64,000 nucleotides of DNA from Onishia taeanensis (GTDB taxonomy: Bacteria; Pseudomonadota; Gammaproteobacteria; Pseudomonadales; Halomonadaceae), in contig NZ_QLSX01000001.1 in assembly GCF_003268885.1 (NCBI RefSeq), positions 1-64,000 on the forward strand. The letters run 5' to 3'. The first letter of the stretch is position 1. The number at the start of each line of letters is the position of its first letter. The notes below the pieces were generated by a model that saw only the letters and a list, made by a program, of their open reading frames with translations, ran no database searches and was not told the DNA's origin. The position numbers were made by a program, and so were the translations under genes. Below are positions 1 through 7,989 of the stretch, piece by piece.

Positions 1-279
1 AGGGTATAAGCCTTTTTCCCGGCAATACGTGCCAAGCTCGGTCTCTGATAGAGAAGCCGTTTCAATCACCACAGCCAGCTTGGCGTCAGCTGACCAATCA
101 TCTCCGGTCTTACGGTTCCCTGGCACAGGCACTCCTTGTCGGCGGCATGTTTTCAGCCAACCATACAGGGTCGCATCCGATATGCCTTCCTCGGCGGCCA
201 CCGACGCCACACTGCGGTTGTCAGGCGGTAGCAGCTTCTTTAGCACCGCGGCCTTACGTTCCTCGGAATAACGTGGCAT
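1..279 (-). mobile_element. IS3-type transposase OrfA, partial (runs off left edge)
   Basis: Reading from the ATG at 279 down to base 1 gives 93 open codons with no stop, so the gene continues outside the window. The protein starts MPRYSEERKAAVLKKLLPP and carries a helix-turn-helix with the segment SVASVAAEEGISDATLYGWL, followed by a VIETASLSETELGTYCREKG segment. This layout is typical of the small first ORF (OrfA, DNA-binding subunit) of IS3-family elements, where OrfB with the DDE catalytic domain is made by frameshifting. OrfB is not in the window. The outer end of the element should lie between about 300 and 360, but it cannot be fixed without the other terminal repeat. Family assignment is from recognition only. 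Confidence 0.75.
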
Positions 280-365
280 GAACAATCCTATGCCGCCCAC
301 TCTGATGTGGATTCAGGCAAAATCGCCAACTGGACAACTAGGCTGACAGAGGGGGGAAGCAATGG

Positions 366-388
366 GTAAGTGCATGTGAAGCACTTAC
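366..388. repeat. perfect 8-bp inverted repeat beside the IS end
   Basis: GTAAGTGC at 366-373 is the exact reverse complement of GCACTTAC at 381-388, with a 7-base spacer. It lies between the IS fragment and the TPR-like ORF. It could be an operator, part of the element end, or a remnant of the truncated cassette. Nothing else in the gap 280-398 looks like a gene. Confidence 0.5.
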
Positions 389-398
389 AAATTCATCA

Positions 399-878
399 GT
401 GGCCGCCGAAAGGGAAAATAACCAGAGGTTTGCCAAACTATTGATTGATTCGGCTCTATTATTCGCAGACGAAATTAGTCATAGCGAACAGCTTCGCTCA
501 TATGATGCAAGATGCATTGCAAAAACATACAATCTAGGGTTTGAGCCAGAAAAATCAATAATGGCAATAATGAAAGTTGCCGAGGAAGAAGTAAATCATT
601 GGTTACTGTACGAGAAAGCTAAAGCATATTTAGGGTTAGGAGAAGGTAACTACGAAGAAGCCTTATCCATTGCTCAAGAGTGTTTTTCTTCGGCGGAAAG
701 TGATGTAAAAGCATCATCAAGAATATCCATCTATCATGACCTACTTAGCACTTGCTATTTGAAACTAGGTGATCATGTAAATGCAATTAGAGAGCTCCAT
801 GAAGCAATTAATAATTGCACCAATGAAAAGTACAGGTCCGAACTGGAGCTTAAGTTCAATGAACTCACTAAGTGCTAA
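399..878 (+). CDS. TPR-like helical protein, probable integron cassette gene (5' end possibly lost)
   Basis: The 159-residue protein is all-helical in appearance, with two TPR-like pairs: AKAYLGLGEGNYEEALSIA near residues 75-93 and CYLKLGDHVNAIRELHEAI near 120-138. No enzymatic motif is visible, so a protein-interaction role is the only safe statement. The first codon is GTG at 399 with no Shine-Dalgarno sequence. The frame stays open back to 342, so the original start may have been removed by the neighbouring IS. The gene is strikingly AT-rich compared with everything downstream. Its stop codon (876-878) lies inside the R'' box of an attC site, which is how integron cassette genes usually end. 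Function unknown. Confidence 0.6.
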   Translation: MAAERENNQRFAKLLIDSALLFADEISHSEQLRSYDARCIAKTYNLGFEPEKSIMAIMKVAEEEVNHWLLYEKAKAYLGLGEGNYEEALSIAQECFSSAESDVKASSRISIYHDLLSTCYLKLGDHVNAIRELHEAINNCTNEKYRSELELKFNELTKC

Positions 879-941
879 CAAGGCGCTGCTGTCGGACAAA
901 TTTTACGCTTCGCTCCAAATTTGCCGCAGAGCGCAGCGTTA
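873..941 (+). repeat. integron attC recombination site
   Basis: TAAC at 876-879 and GTTA at 938-941 bracket an imperfect palindrome. The left arm 883-903 and the right arm 917-936 pair fully, except for three single bases present only on the left arm (G888 or its neighbour, T892 and A896). These are the extrahelical bases that characterise attC hairpins. The AAG and GCT-side triplets next to the outer boxes do not pair and match the unpaired central spacer. The apical loop is 904-916. The expected crossover is between G938 and T939. All of this is read directly from the sequence; only the name attC rests on known integron structure. Confidence 0.88.
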
Positions 942-959
942 CAAATCACCGGAGGCATT

Positions 960-1346
960 GTGATAATTATTTATGGGATCAAAGAGCATCTAAACCCGGT
1001 AAAGGCCCAGCTTTCTGAGGTCATTCATGGCTGTATGCAGTCAGTTCTCGGCATCCCCGAAGACAAGCGGGCTCATCGTTTCATCCCGATGAATGCAGAG
1101 GATTTTTACTACCCAGGTGGTAGAACGCCCGCCTACACGGCAATTGAAATCAACATGATGCAGGGACGCAACCCTGAGACGCAGAAGGCACTGATCAAGG
1201 CGCTATTCAGCAAGATAGAGTCCACGGTCGGCATTTCGCCCGTGGACATTGAGATCACGATAAAAGAGCAGCCGGCTCACTGCTGGGGCTTTCGGGGTAT
1301 GACAGGCGATGAGGCCAGAGACCTCAAGTATTCAGTCAAAGTGTGA
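960..1346 (+). CDS. tautomerase-family protein
   Basis: This small alpha/beta protein of about 128 residues belongs to the tautomerase (4-oxalocrotonate tautomerase-like) superfamily, judged from the pattern ...VLGIPEDKRAHRFIPM... then AIEINMMQGRNPETQKALI and the C-terminal EITIKEQPAHCWGFRG. Start: GTG at 960 follows GGAGG at 951-955. A TTG at 921 would give Met-Pro, but it lies in the attC stem. From the GTG start the protein begins Met-Ile-Ile, so the catalytic Pro-1 of the superfamily is missing and activity is doubtful. The gene starts 21 bases after the attC crossover, as a second cassette would. No attC is visible after its stop, so this may be a decayed array end. Confidence 0.72.
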   Translation: MIIIYGIKEHLNPVKAQLSEVIHGCMQSVLGIPEDKRAHRFIPMNAEDFYYPGGRTPAYTAIEINMMQGRNPETQKALIKALFSKIESTVGISPVDIEITIKEQPAHCWGFRGMTGDEARDLKYSVKV

Positions 1347-1383
1347 GGTCACCTATGTGGCCCAGGACGAGCGCGAGAAGCCA

Positions 1384-1604
1384 TCAGCTCTCCCCCGCCT
1401 CGAGCAGCGCCCTCAGCACGCGCTTGACCCGCTTGATGCCGCTGACCAGCGCGGCCTTGATCTCGGCCATGGTGATGTCACGCTCGACCAAGTCGGGAGA
1501 AGGATCCACCATCAGCGCCAAGCGGGCATAGATGATTTCAAACTCACGGACCAGGGCCACTTGGGGCATGCCGTGCATGCCCCTACCGGATTACAGCCCT
1601 CGTG
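1384..1604 (-). pseudogene. 3' fragment of a second mtnP-like phosphorylase gene
   Basis: The last ~62 codons match the C-terminus of the intact mtnP at 5497-6231, about two thirds identical (shared ITMAEI, RVKRVLR, LLEAG). Upstream of the MHGMPQ segment the homology continues as EGCNPVG against DGCSLVG, but in another frame. So there is a frameshift near 1580, and the match then stops at about 1604. No start or phosphate-binding N-terminal half is present. It lies directly beside the cassette remnants on one side and the NmrA-like gene on the other, with the same orientation as the intact copy. Confidence 0.85.
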
Positions 1605-1606
1605 GT

Positions 1607-2491
1607 TCAGGCGGTCGCGGCTTCGTCCGCTGCCTGCCAGGTGCCACGTGCGGCGATGCGGCGGGCAAAGGCCGTCACATCGGCGGGTGCTCGTCCCAGC
1701 GCCCGCTGCACCCCATCTCCAACATGGGCGTTGCGCCCGTTGAGCACGGTCTCGAACAGGTACTTCAGCAGCCAAACGATCTCATCCGGCGCACCGGACT
1801 CGGCCAGCGCCTCGGCGAAGGCATCCTTGGGAATCGGTGTGAAGCGCACCTCGCGCCCGGCCGCACCGGAGATCTCATCGGCCAACTCGGTGAAGGTCAG
1901 ACAGCGCGGCCCAGTGACCTCGTAGGTCTCATAGGCGTGGCCCGGTTCGGTCAGCGCCGCCACCGCTACATCGGCGATATCGTTGACGTCTATGAAGGGC
2001 TCGGGAATGTCTGCGGCGGGCAGAGTGATAGCGCCCTCTCGTACCATGCCGAGAAACTCGCCTTCCGAGAAGTTCTGCAGGAACCAGCTCGCTCTCACCA
2101 CCGTCCACTCGACACCTGCCGCCTGGACGGCCCGTTCGCAGGCTTGGGCCTCCTCCTCGCCACGTCCCGACAACAGCACCAGGCGCTGGACGCCGCTGGA
2201 CACAGCCTCGTCCACGAAGCGCCGGATCGCCTCGGTGGCACCAGGGATCGCCAGGTCCGGGGCGTAGGTGATGTAGACCGCCGATACGCCCTGAAGGACC
2301 GCCTTCCAGCCACTTGGATCCTGCCAGTCGAAGGCTGGCAGCGTCGTGCGTGAAGCGATTCGGGTGCAAATGCCGCGCGCCTTGAGTCGCTCGGCGACGC
2401 GGCGCCCGGTCTTGCCGGTGCCGCCCAGCACCAGCACGAGCTCGTCCTGGGCCTGACGGGAAGTCTGATGGGAAGTTGATGTCGCGTTCAT
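1607..2491 (-). CDS. NmrA-like NAD(P)-binding protein (atypical SDR)
   Basis: 294 residues. A Rossmann glycine motif LVLGGTGKTGRRVAERL lies near residues 20-36, followed by a VYITYAPD strand, an LLSGRGEEEA loop and FIDVNDIADVAVAAL. This fits the NmrA/NAD(P)H-binding subgroup of atypical short-chain dehydrogenases (NmrA regulators and quinone oxidoreductase-2 types). The Tyr-Lys catalytic pair of classical SDRs is not obvious. Substrate is unknown. A strong Shine-Dalgarno (GAGAGGAGGG) precedes the ATG at 2491. The gene diverges from an AraC-type regulator starting at 2614, which is its likely regulator. The gene ends a few bases from the mtnP fragment. Confidence 0.85.
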   Translation of the reverse strand: MNATSTSHQTSRQAQDELVLVLGGTGKTGRRVAERLKARGICTRIASRTTLPAFDWQDPSGWKAVLQGVSAVYITYAPDLAIPGATEAIRRFVDEAVSSGVQRLVLLSGRGEEEAQACERAVQAAGVEWTVVRASWFLQNFSEGEFLGMVREGAITLPAADIPEPFIDVNDIADVAVAALTEPGHAYETYEVTGPRCLTFTELADEISGAAGREVRFTPIPKDAFAEALAESGAPDEIVWLLKYLFETVLNGRNAHVGDGVQRALGRAPADVTAFARRIAARGTWQAADEAATA

Positions 2492-2601
2492 GAGGGCCCT
2501 CCTCTCTAGGGGCGATTATGACGGTTGCCATACCGCTCAAGATTAAGGGGCGTGTTGCTTTGCCACCATGCTCGGGGTGCTCAGATACATACGCATCCGT
2601 C

Positions 2602-2607
2602 TATAAT
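2602..2607 (+). promoter_or_regulatory. -10 box directly before the AraC-type gene
   Basis: TATAAT at 2602-2607 is a perfect -10 hexamer ending six bases before the ATG at 2614. No good -35 is visible at the usual distance. If used, transcription would begin at or next to the ATG, giving a leaderless message. Confidence 0.45.
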
Positions 2608-2613
2608 CGAGCG

Positions 2614-3549
2614 ATGGATACGCTAGGTGGATTATTGGACGCGCCACGGGCGCGAGGCGCCTTCGCCCTGAGCACGGTGATGCGTGCCCCTTGGTCACTG
2701 CGCATCCTCGCCGAATCGCCGCTGACGCTGATCGCCGGCATGACCGGCGAGGCGTGGCTGCTGCCGGATGAGGGCGCACCGATGCGCATCGGCCCGGGGG
2801 ATATCGCCGTTACCCGCTCTCCTGTTCACTACACCATCGCCCACGCCCCCGGCGCTCCGCCGCAGGTGGTCATCCATCCGGGACAGCACTGCCGCGACCT
2901 GGCGGGACAATCGGTGCATGACGCCATGACCCACGGGGTGCGCACCTGGGGCAACGACCCTGCGGGCGACACAATGTTTCTCGTCGGCGCCTACGAGCAC
3001 CTGAGCGATATCAGCGATCGTCTGCTGCGCGCCCTGCCCCCGGTACTGATGCTGTCCCGCGATGACTGGGAGTCGCCGCTCGTAGCCCTGCTGTGCGACG
3101 CCATGGTGATCGACGAGCCAGGCCAGGCGGCGGTGCTCGACCGCCTGCTCGACCTGCTGATTACTGCCGTACTCAAGGCCTGGTTCGCCCGGGAGGAGGC
3201 GGGGCGACCGGCCTGGTGGCGCCATCAGGGCGACCGCATCGTGGAGCATGCCCTGCGCATGATGCACGACCGCCCAGCACACCCATGGACGCTGGAGACC
3301 CTGGCGATGGAGGCTGGCGCCTCGCGAGCCGCTCTGGCGCGGCGCTTCCATGAACGAGTCGGCGAGCCGCCCATGACCTTCCTCAAGCACTGGCGCATGG
3401 CCCTGGCGGCGGACCTGCTTTGCCAGCCCGATGCCACGGTGAGCGGCGTGCCGGAGCAAGTCGGCTATGCGACTCCCTATGCCTTCAGCGCCGCCTTCAA
3501 GCGTGTCAGGGGGATGAGCCCGGCACAGCATTGCGCAGCGGCCCGCTAG
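2614..3549 (+). CDS. AraC-family transcriptional regulator with N-terminal cupin
   Basis: About 311 residues from the ATG at 2614 (MDTLGGLLDAPRARGAF). An upstream frame-mate at 2518 adds a low-quality 32-residue leader and is less likely. The N-terminal part is a cupin-type sensor domain of the AraC_binding/cupin_6 sort (EAWLLPDEG, IGPGDIAVTRSP). The C-terminal ~100 residues hold the two AraC helix-turn-helices (LETLAMEAGASRAALARRF and VGYATPYAFSAAFKRVRGMSP). It is divergent from the NmrA-like gene, the usual arrangement for this regulator class next to a reductase target. The ligand cannot be told from the sequence. Confidence 0.87.
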   Translation: MDTLGGLLDAPRARGAFALSTVMRAPWSLRILAESPLTLIAGMTGEAWLLPDEGAPMRIGPGDIAVTRSPVHYTIAHAPGAPPQVVIHPGQHCRDLAGQSVHDAMTHGVRTWGNDPAGDTMFLVGAYEHLSDISDRLLRALPPVLMLSRDDWESPLVALLCDAMVIDEPGQAAVLDRLLDLLITAVLKAWFAREEAGRPAWWRHQGDRIVEHALRMMHDRPAHPWTLETLAMEAGASRAALARRFHERVGEPPMTFLKHWRMALAADLLCQPDATVSGVPEQVGYATPYAFSAAFKRVRGMSPAQHCAAAR

Positions 3550-4472
3550 GCTGTTGGCTGCGGGATCGCCGCCGTCATCGCCTGACGTAGGTCGCGCAGT
3601 GCCTCTTCCAGCCAGTCACGAAAGGCGACGACTCGAGGGGCATCCGCCGCCCCTGGCAGGCTGACCAGGTAGTAGCTGAATTCCGTGCGCCGCCAAGGCC
3701 GCAAGGCAATGACCTCACCATGATCGATCGCCTCCTGAGCCACCGACAGGCGTGACAGGCACAACCCCAGCCCTTTACGGCAGGCGGCTAGCGCCAGCCC
3801 ACTGTCCGAGACCTTGAGTCGTCTCAACTCTTGCGGCGCATATAGCCCCGCCTCTCGCCACCATGGATGCCAGTGGCTCCAGGGTTCCGTGGACAGCGCG
3901 CTATCGTCCTCAATGAAACAGGCGTTTCGCCAATCCGCGTATTCCCCATCACCATGAACCGGAGCCAATACCGTAATGGCATCGTCAAGCAGGGGCACGA
4001 CACTCAGGCCAGGATAGTCCCCGGTGCCAAACCGAATCGCAACATCGACCTTGCCAGCGCGGAGATCGGCCATCCGGTTGTCACCAATAAGCGTGAGATT
4101 CAGCCCCGGGTGGCGGCGCAGCAGTTCGCCCACCCGCGGCATCAGGGCATGCTGCAGGAAAGCCTGGGGCGCAGACACCCGTAGCGGTCCGTCGAGACTC
4201 GGCTGACTCAGCTCACGGGTGGCGCGATCGATGAGAGTAAAAGCCTCGGCGATGCGTTCCTGGTAGCGCACGCCGGCCTCGGTAAGCACCACCCCACGCG
4301 CCTTTCGCTCAAATAGCCGCAGGCCCAGGCTCTCTTCCAACGCCTTGATGCGATGGCTCACGGCGGCGGCGGTCACATGCAGCTCATCGGCGGCCGCACT
4401 GAAGCTGCCATGGCGCGCCGCCGCCTCGAAGGCGCGCAGGGTGGCCAGGGGTAGTCGAGAAGAAGGCATCAT
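3546..4472 (-). CDS. LysR-family regulator, GcvA-like
   Basis: 308 residues. The N-terminal winged helix-turn-helix reads LRAFEAAARHGSFSAAADEL, then AAAVSHRIKALEE and LRLFERKARGVVLTEAG, followed by a periplasmic-binding-like effector domain. The segment VAIRFGTGDYPGL is typical of the GcvA/amino-acid regulator branch. GGAG sits six bases before the ATG at 4472. The gene overlaps the end of the AraC gene by four bases (convergent) and diverges from the PhzF gene at 4573, which is its probable target. Effector unknown. Confidence 0.9.
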   Translation of the reverse strand: MMPSSRLPLATLRAFEAAARHGSFSAAADELHVTAAAVSHRIKALEESLGLRLFERKARGVVLTEAGVRYQERIAEAFTLIDRATRELSQPSLDGPLRVSAPQAFLQHALMPRVGELLRRHPGLNLTLIGDNRMADLRAGKVDVAIRFGTGDYPGLSVVPLLDDAITVLAPVHGDGEYADWRNACFIEDDSALSTEPWSHWHPWWREAGLYAPQELRRLKVSDSGLALAACRKGLGLCLSRLSVAQEAIDHGEVIALRPWRRTEFSYYLVSLPGAADAPRVVAFRDWLEEALRDLRQAMTAAIPQPTA

Positions 4473-4572
4473 GGCTTACTCCGGTTAAGCCTATGGGTAA
4501 GAAACGATACGTTGCTGTTACCTCCGTTAGGCCGATAATGCCAGTCATTCCCCCGCAAACAGGAGCACCGAG

Positions 4573-5430
4573 ATGACTGGCACTCTCTACCGTTTATCCT
4601 CTTTCACCCATGACCCCAAGGGCGGCAACCCTGCCGGTGTGTGGATCGGTGAAACCCTGCCCGATGTGGCAACCATGCGCAGCATTGCCGCCGAGGTGGG
4701 CTATTCCGAAACGGCCTTCCTCGGCCCCATGCATGCCGGCGTGCGAACGGTGCGCTACTTCAGCCCCGAGGCCGAGGTCAGCTTCTGTGGCCATGCCACC
4801 ATCGCCGCCGGCGTGGTGCTGGGTCAGCTCGATGGCGCTGGCACCTACCGGCTTTCCACGGCAGTCGGCGAGGTGCCGGTTGCCGTGGAACAGATCGACG
4901 GCGACTGGCACGCCTCGCTGGTCTCGGTGGCACCAGAACACCGGACCGCCGACCCCACCCTGGTCGAGGCGGGACTGGCGAGTCTCGGCTGGCAGGCGGA
5001 TGAGCTGGACCCGAACCTGCCGCCGGCAGTGGCTTATGCCGGCGCCTGGCACCTGGTGCTGGCCACCGCCTCCAAGGCGCGACTCGACGCCCTGTCCTAT
5101 GACTTCGCGTCACTCAAGGCCCTGATGCTAAGAGAGAATCTCACCACGCTTCAGCTGGTGTGGCAGGAATCGTCGACACGCTTTCATGTCCGCGATCCGT
5201 TTCCGGTCGGTGGCGTGGTAGAGGATCCGGCTACCGGAGCAGCGGCGGCGGCATTGGGGGGCTATTTGCGCGATGCGGGATTAATAGAGGCACCCACGCA
5301 GTTAACGCTGCTTCAGGGCGAAGCAATGGGGCGGCCGAGTCGACTCGGGGTAACAATACCGGCCTCGGGGGGCATTGTGGTATCTGGCACGGCGGTGTCG
5401 CTTCAGGCGCCCGTCGACTATCGGTATTGA
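4573..5430 (+). CDS. PhzF-family isomerase/epimerase
   Basis: 285 residues, the normal length for PhzF-like proteins (diaminopimelate-epimerase fold, two similar halves). Visible signatures are GGNPAGV near residue 17, GYSETAFL near 43-50 with the catalytic Glu of the family, FCGHATIAA near 72-80, and DPATGAAAAALGGYL in the second half. Family members isomerise dihydro-hydroxyanthranilate or unknown small acids. No phenazine genes are nearby, so phenazine synthesis is not supported. AGGAG precedes the ATG. It diverges from a LysR-type regulator, suggesting a regulated catabolic or detoxifying role. Confidence 0.9.
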   Translation: MTGTLYRLSSFTHDPKGGNPAGVWIGETLPDVATMRSIAAEVGYSETAFLGPMHAGVRTVRYFSPEAEVSFCGHATIAAGVVLGQLDGAGTYRLSTAVGEVPVAVEQIDGDWHASLVSVAPEHRTADPTLVEAGLASLGWQADELDPNLPPAVAYAGAWHLVLATASKARLDALSYDFASLKALMLRENLTTLQLVWQESSTRFHVRDPFPVGGVVEDPATGAAAAALGGYLRDAGLIEAPTQLTLLQGEAMGRPSRLGVTIPASGGIVVSGTAVSLQAPVDYRY

Positions 5431-5452
5431 GCGAGTCCTCTTGATCCAGCCC

Positions 5453-5488
5453 CCATCAAAAGAATGCCCGCCATCTGTTGGGCGGGCA
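5453..5488 (-). terminator. intrinsic terminator after mtnP
   Basis: TGCCCGCC (5465-5472) pairs with GGCGGGCA (5481-5488) around an 8-base loop. On the minus strand it is followed by TTCTTTT. It closes the hpt-mtnP transcription unit. Confidence 0.8.
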
Positions 5489-5496
5489 GTTGACGC

Positions 5497-6246
<750 letters not shown>

Positions 6247-6295
6247 TTAGCAATGGCCGCGGTAGAGGCCCCGCGGCGATCCGGCCGCGCCGGGC

Positions 6296-6874
6296 TTACA
6301 TGCCCTGCGGAGCGAAGATCCCCGGTGCGTTGCGCCAGTAGCCCTTGTAGTCCATGCCGAAGCCGAACACGTAGCGGTCCTCGACATCCAGGCTGCAGTA
6401 GTCGGCCTTGAGGCCCGGCACGGCCTTGCGGTCATGATGCTTGTCGACCAGCACCGCGGTAGAAATGCTGGCCGCGCCCGCTTCCCGACAGTAGGCCAGA
6501 ATGGCGGCCAGGGTCGAGCCTTCGTCGAGGATGTCGTCAACGATCACCACATGACGGCCGGCCATCGGCACCTCCGGCGACACACGCCAGAATAGCTCGC
6601 CGCCGCGGGTGCCGCCGCGATAGCGGGTAGCGTGCAGGTAGTCGACCTCCAGCGGGAAGCCGAGCCGGGTCAGCAGGTGGCCGGTGGTGATCAGGCCGCC
6701 GTTCATCACGCAATAGAACACCGGCAGCTTGTCGCCGAGATCGGCGGTGATCCTTTCGGCCATCTGGTCCAGCGCCCGCTCGACCGCCTCTTGGGAAATC
6801 AGGCAGTCGGCGTTATCCATGATGTCGCGCATGGCGGCCAGGGACGCGTCGGCGGAAGAAGCTTGTTGAGTCAT
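6296..6874 (-). CDS. hpt: hypoxanthine-guanine phosphoribosyltransferase
   Basis: 192 residues from the ATG at 6874 (MTQQASSADASL). It converts hypoxanthine or guanine plus PRPP to IMP or GMP in the cytoplasm. The PRPP loop is VVIVDDILDEGST (109-121), and the flexible-loop region YRGGTRGGEL follows the LHATRY segment. The C-terminal DYKGYWRNAPGIFAP matches the bacterial Hpt family seen next to nagZ in pseudomonads. Its start lies 4 bases after the nagZ stop, so the two are co-transcribed. A longer frame-mate reading into nagZ is only overlap. Confidence 0.93.
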   Translation of the reverse strand: MTQQASSADASLAAMRDIMDNADCLISQEAVERALDQMAERITADLGDKLPVFYCVMNGGLITTGHLLTRLGFPLEVDYLHATRYRGGTRGGELFWRVSPEVPMAGRHVVIVDDILDEGSTLAAILAYCREAGAASISTAVLVDKHHDRKAVPGLKADYCSLDVEDRYVFGFGMDYKGYWRNAPGIFAPQGM

Positions 6875-6878
6875 GGGG

Positions 6879-7922
6879 TCACGAGTTGGTTGGGAGTGAA
6901 GAAGAAGGTTCGCCATTGGCCAGCGCTTCCAGCCGGGCATGGACGCGGCGCCAGCGCGACAGCGCCGGCAGGTTCTCGAGGCTTGGCCGGGCACGCGCGT
7001 AGCGCAGCTTGGCCTGACGCTTGCTGCCACGACCGGCGCAGGCGTCGAGCGCCTCCAGCGCGGCGGCGCGGTCATTGCACACAAGCACCATGTCGCAGCC
7101 GGCATCCAACGCCGCCAGGGCACGCTCGCCGGGGCCACCGGCGACGTGAGCACCGGCCATCGACAGGTCGTCGGAGAAGATCGCGCCCTTGAAGCCGATC
7201 TCCTCACGCAGGAAGCCCAGCCAGTTGCGCGAGAAGCAGGCCGGGCGGGCGTCGAAGGCGGAATAGACCACATGTGCGGGCATCACGCCGCCGAGCCGCG
7301 CGGCCTGATCGGCAAAGGGCACCAGGTCATGCTCACGCAGGTCGTTAAGCGGGCGCGGATCAACGGGCAGTTCGAGGTGCGAGTCGGCGGCCACACTACC
7401 GTGGCCGGGGAAATGCTTGCCCACGGCGGCCATGCCGGCCTCGTTGAGGCCGGCAATGAAGGCGCCGCCCAGGCGGCTGACCTGCTGTGGGTCGCTCGAG
7501 AAGCTGCGATCGCCGATCACGGTGGACTCGCCGCCGTCGACGTCGAGCACCGGGGCGAAGGTGATGTCCAGCCCGCAGGCGGCCATCTCCATGCCCAGCA
7601 GCCAGCCGGCATCCTGGCAATGCTGCAGTGCTGCCTGGGAGTTACTCTCGAAGCCTTCGGCCAGCCGTGCCATGGCCGGCAGCCGGGTGACGCCGCGACG
7701 TAGCCGCTGCACTCGCCCGCCTTCCTGGTCGATGGCCAGCAACAGGTCTGGCCGTACCGCGCGAATCGCGCTGCACAGGGCCTGAACCTGGGTGGCATCC
7801 TCGATGTTGCGGCCGAACAGAATCACCCCGCCCACTTCGGGGCGCATGAGCATATCGGCTTCTTCCGGCGTCAGCTGGGGACCCTCGAGATCCAACATCA
7901 CTGAACCCAGCGGTTGCGTCAT
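6879..7922 (-). CDS. nagZ: beta-N-acetylhexosaminidase NagZ
   Basis: 347 residues, glycoside hydrolase family 3. This is the cytoplasmic enzyme that removes GlcNAc from anhydromuropeptides during peptidoglycan recycling. Motifs: AIDQEGGRV (63-71), GKHFPGHGSV (168-177), the DSH acid/base dyad (180-182), and FSDDLSM (249-255) with the nucleophile Asp at 251 or 252. It starts MTQPLGSVMLDLEG, as in other gammaproteobacterial NagZ. It is upstream of hpt in the same orientation. The wall-recycling theme recurs with mpl at 60961, which acts on the peptide released in the same pathway. Confidence 0.96.
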   Translation of the reverse strand: MTQPLGSVMLDLEGPQLTPEEADMLMRPEVGGVILFGRNIEDATQVQALCSAIRAVRPDLLLAIDQEGGRVQRLRRGVTRLPAMARLAEGFESNSQAALQHCQDAGWLLGMEMAACGLDITFAPVLDVDGGESTVIGDRSFSSDPQQVSRLGGAFIAGLNEAGMAAVGKHFPGHGSVAADSHLELPVDPRPLNDLREHDLVPFADQAARLGGVMPAHVVYSAFDARPACFSRNWLGFLREEIGFKGAIFSDDLSMAGAHVAGGPGERALAALDAGCDMVLVCNDRAAALEALDACAGRGSKRQAKLRYARARPSLENLPALSRWRRVHARLEALANGEPSSSLPTNS

Positions 7923-7989
7923 CTTGGTCTTCCTTGGCGTTGAAGGAGGGGGATTCTAGAACAATGTCTCGCCGGACGACAGGCACCGC

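Noticed and set aside
1347-1383. A second attC after the tautomerase gene
   Set aside because: No TTGTAAC/GTTA-type palindrome is present, so the second cassette cannot be shown to be complete.
1532-2353. 273-codon plus-strand ORF opposite the NmrA-like gene
   Set aside because: Antisense shadow; the minus-strand protein has a clear Rossmann motif and ribosome site.
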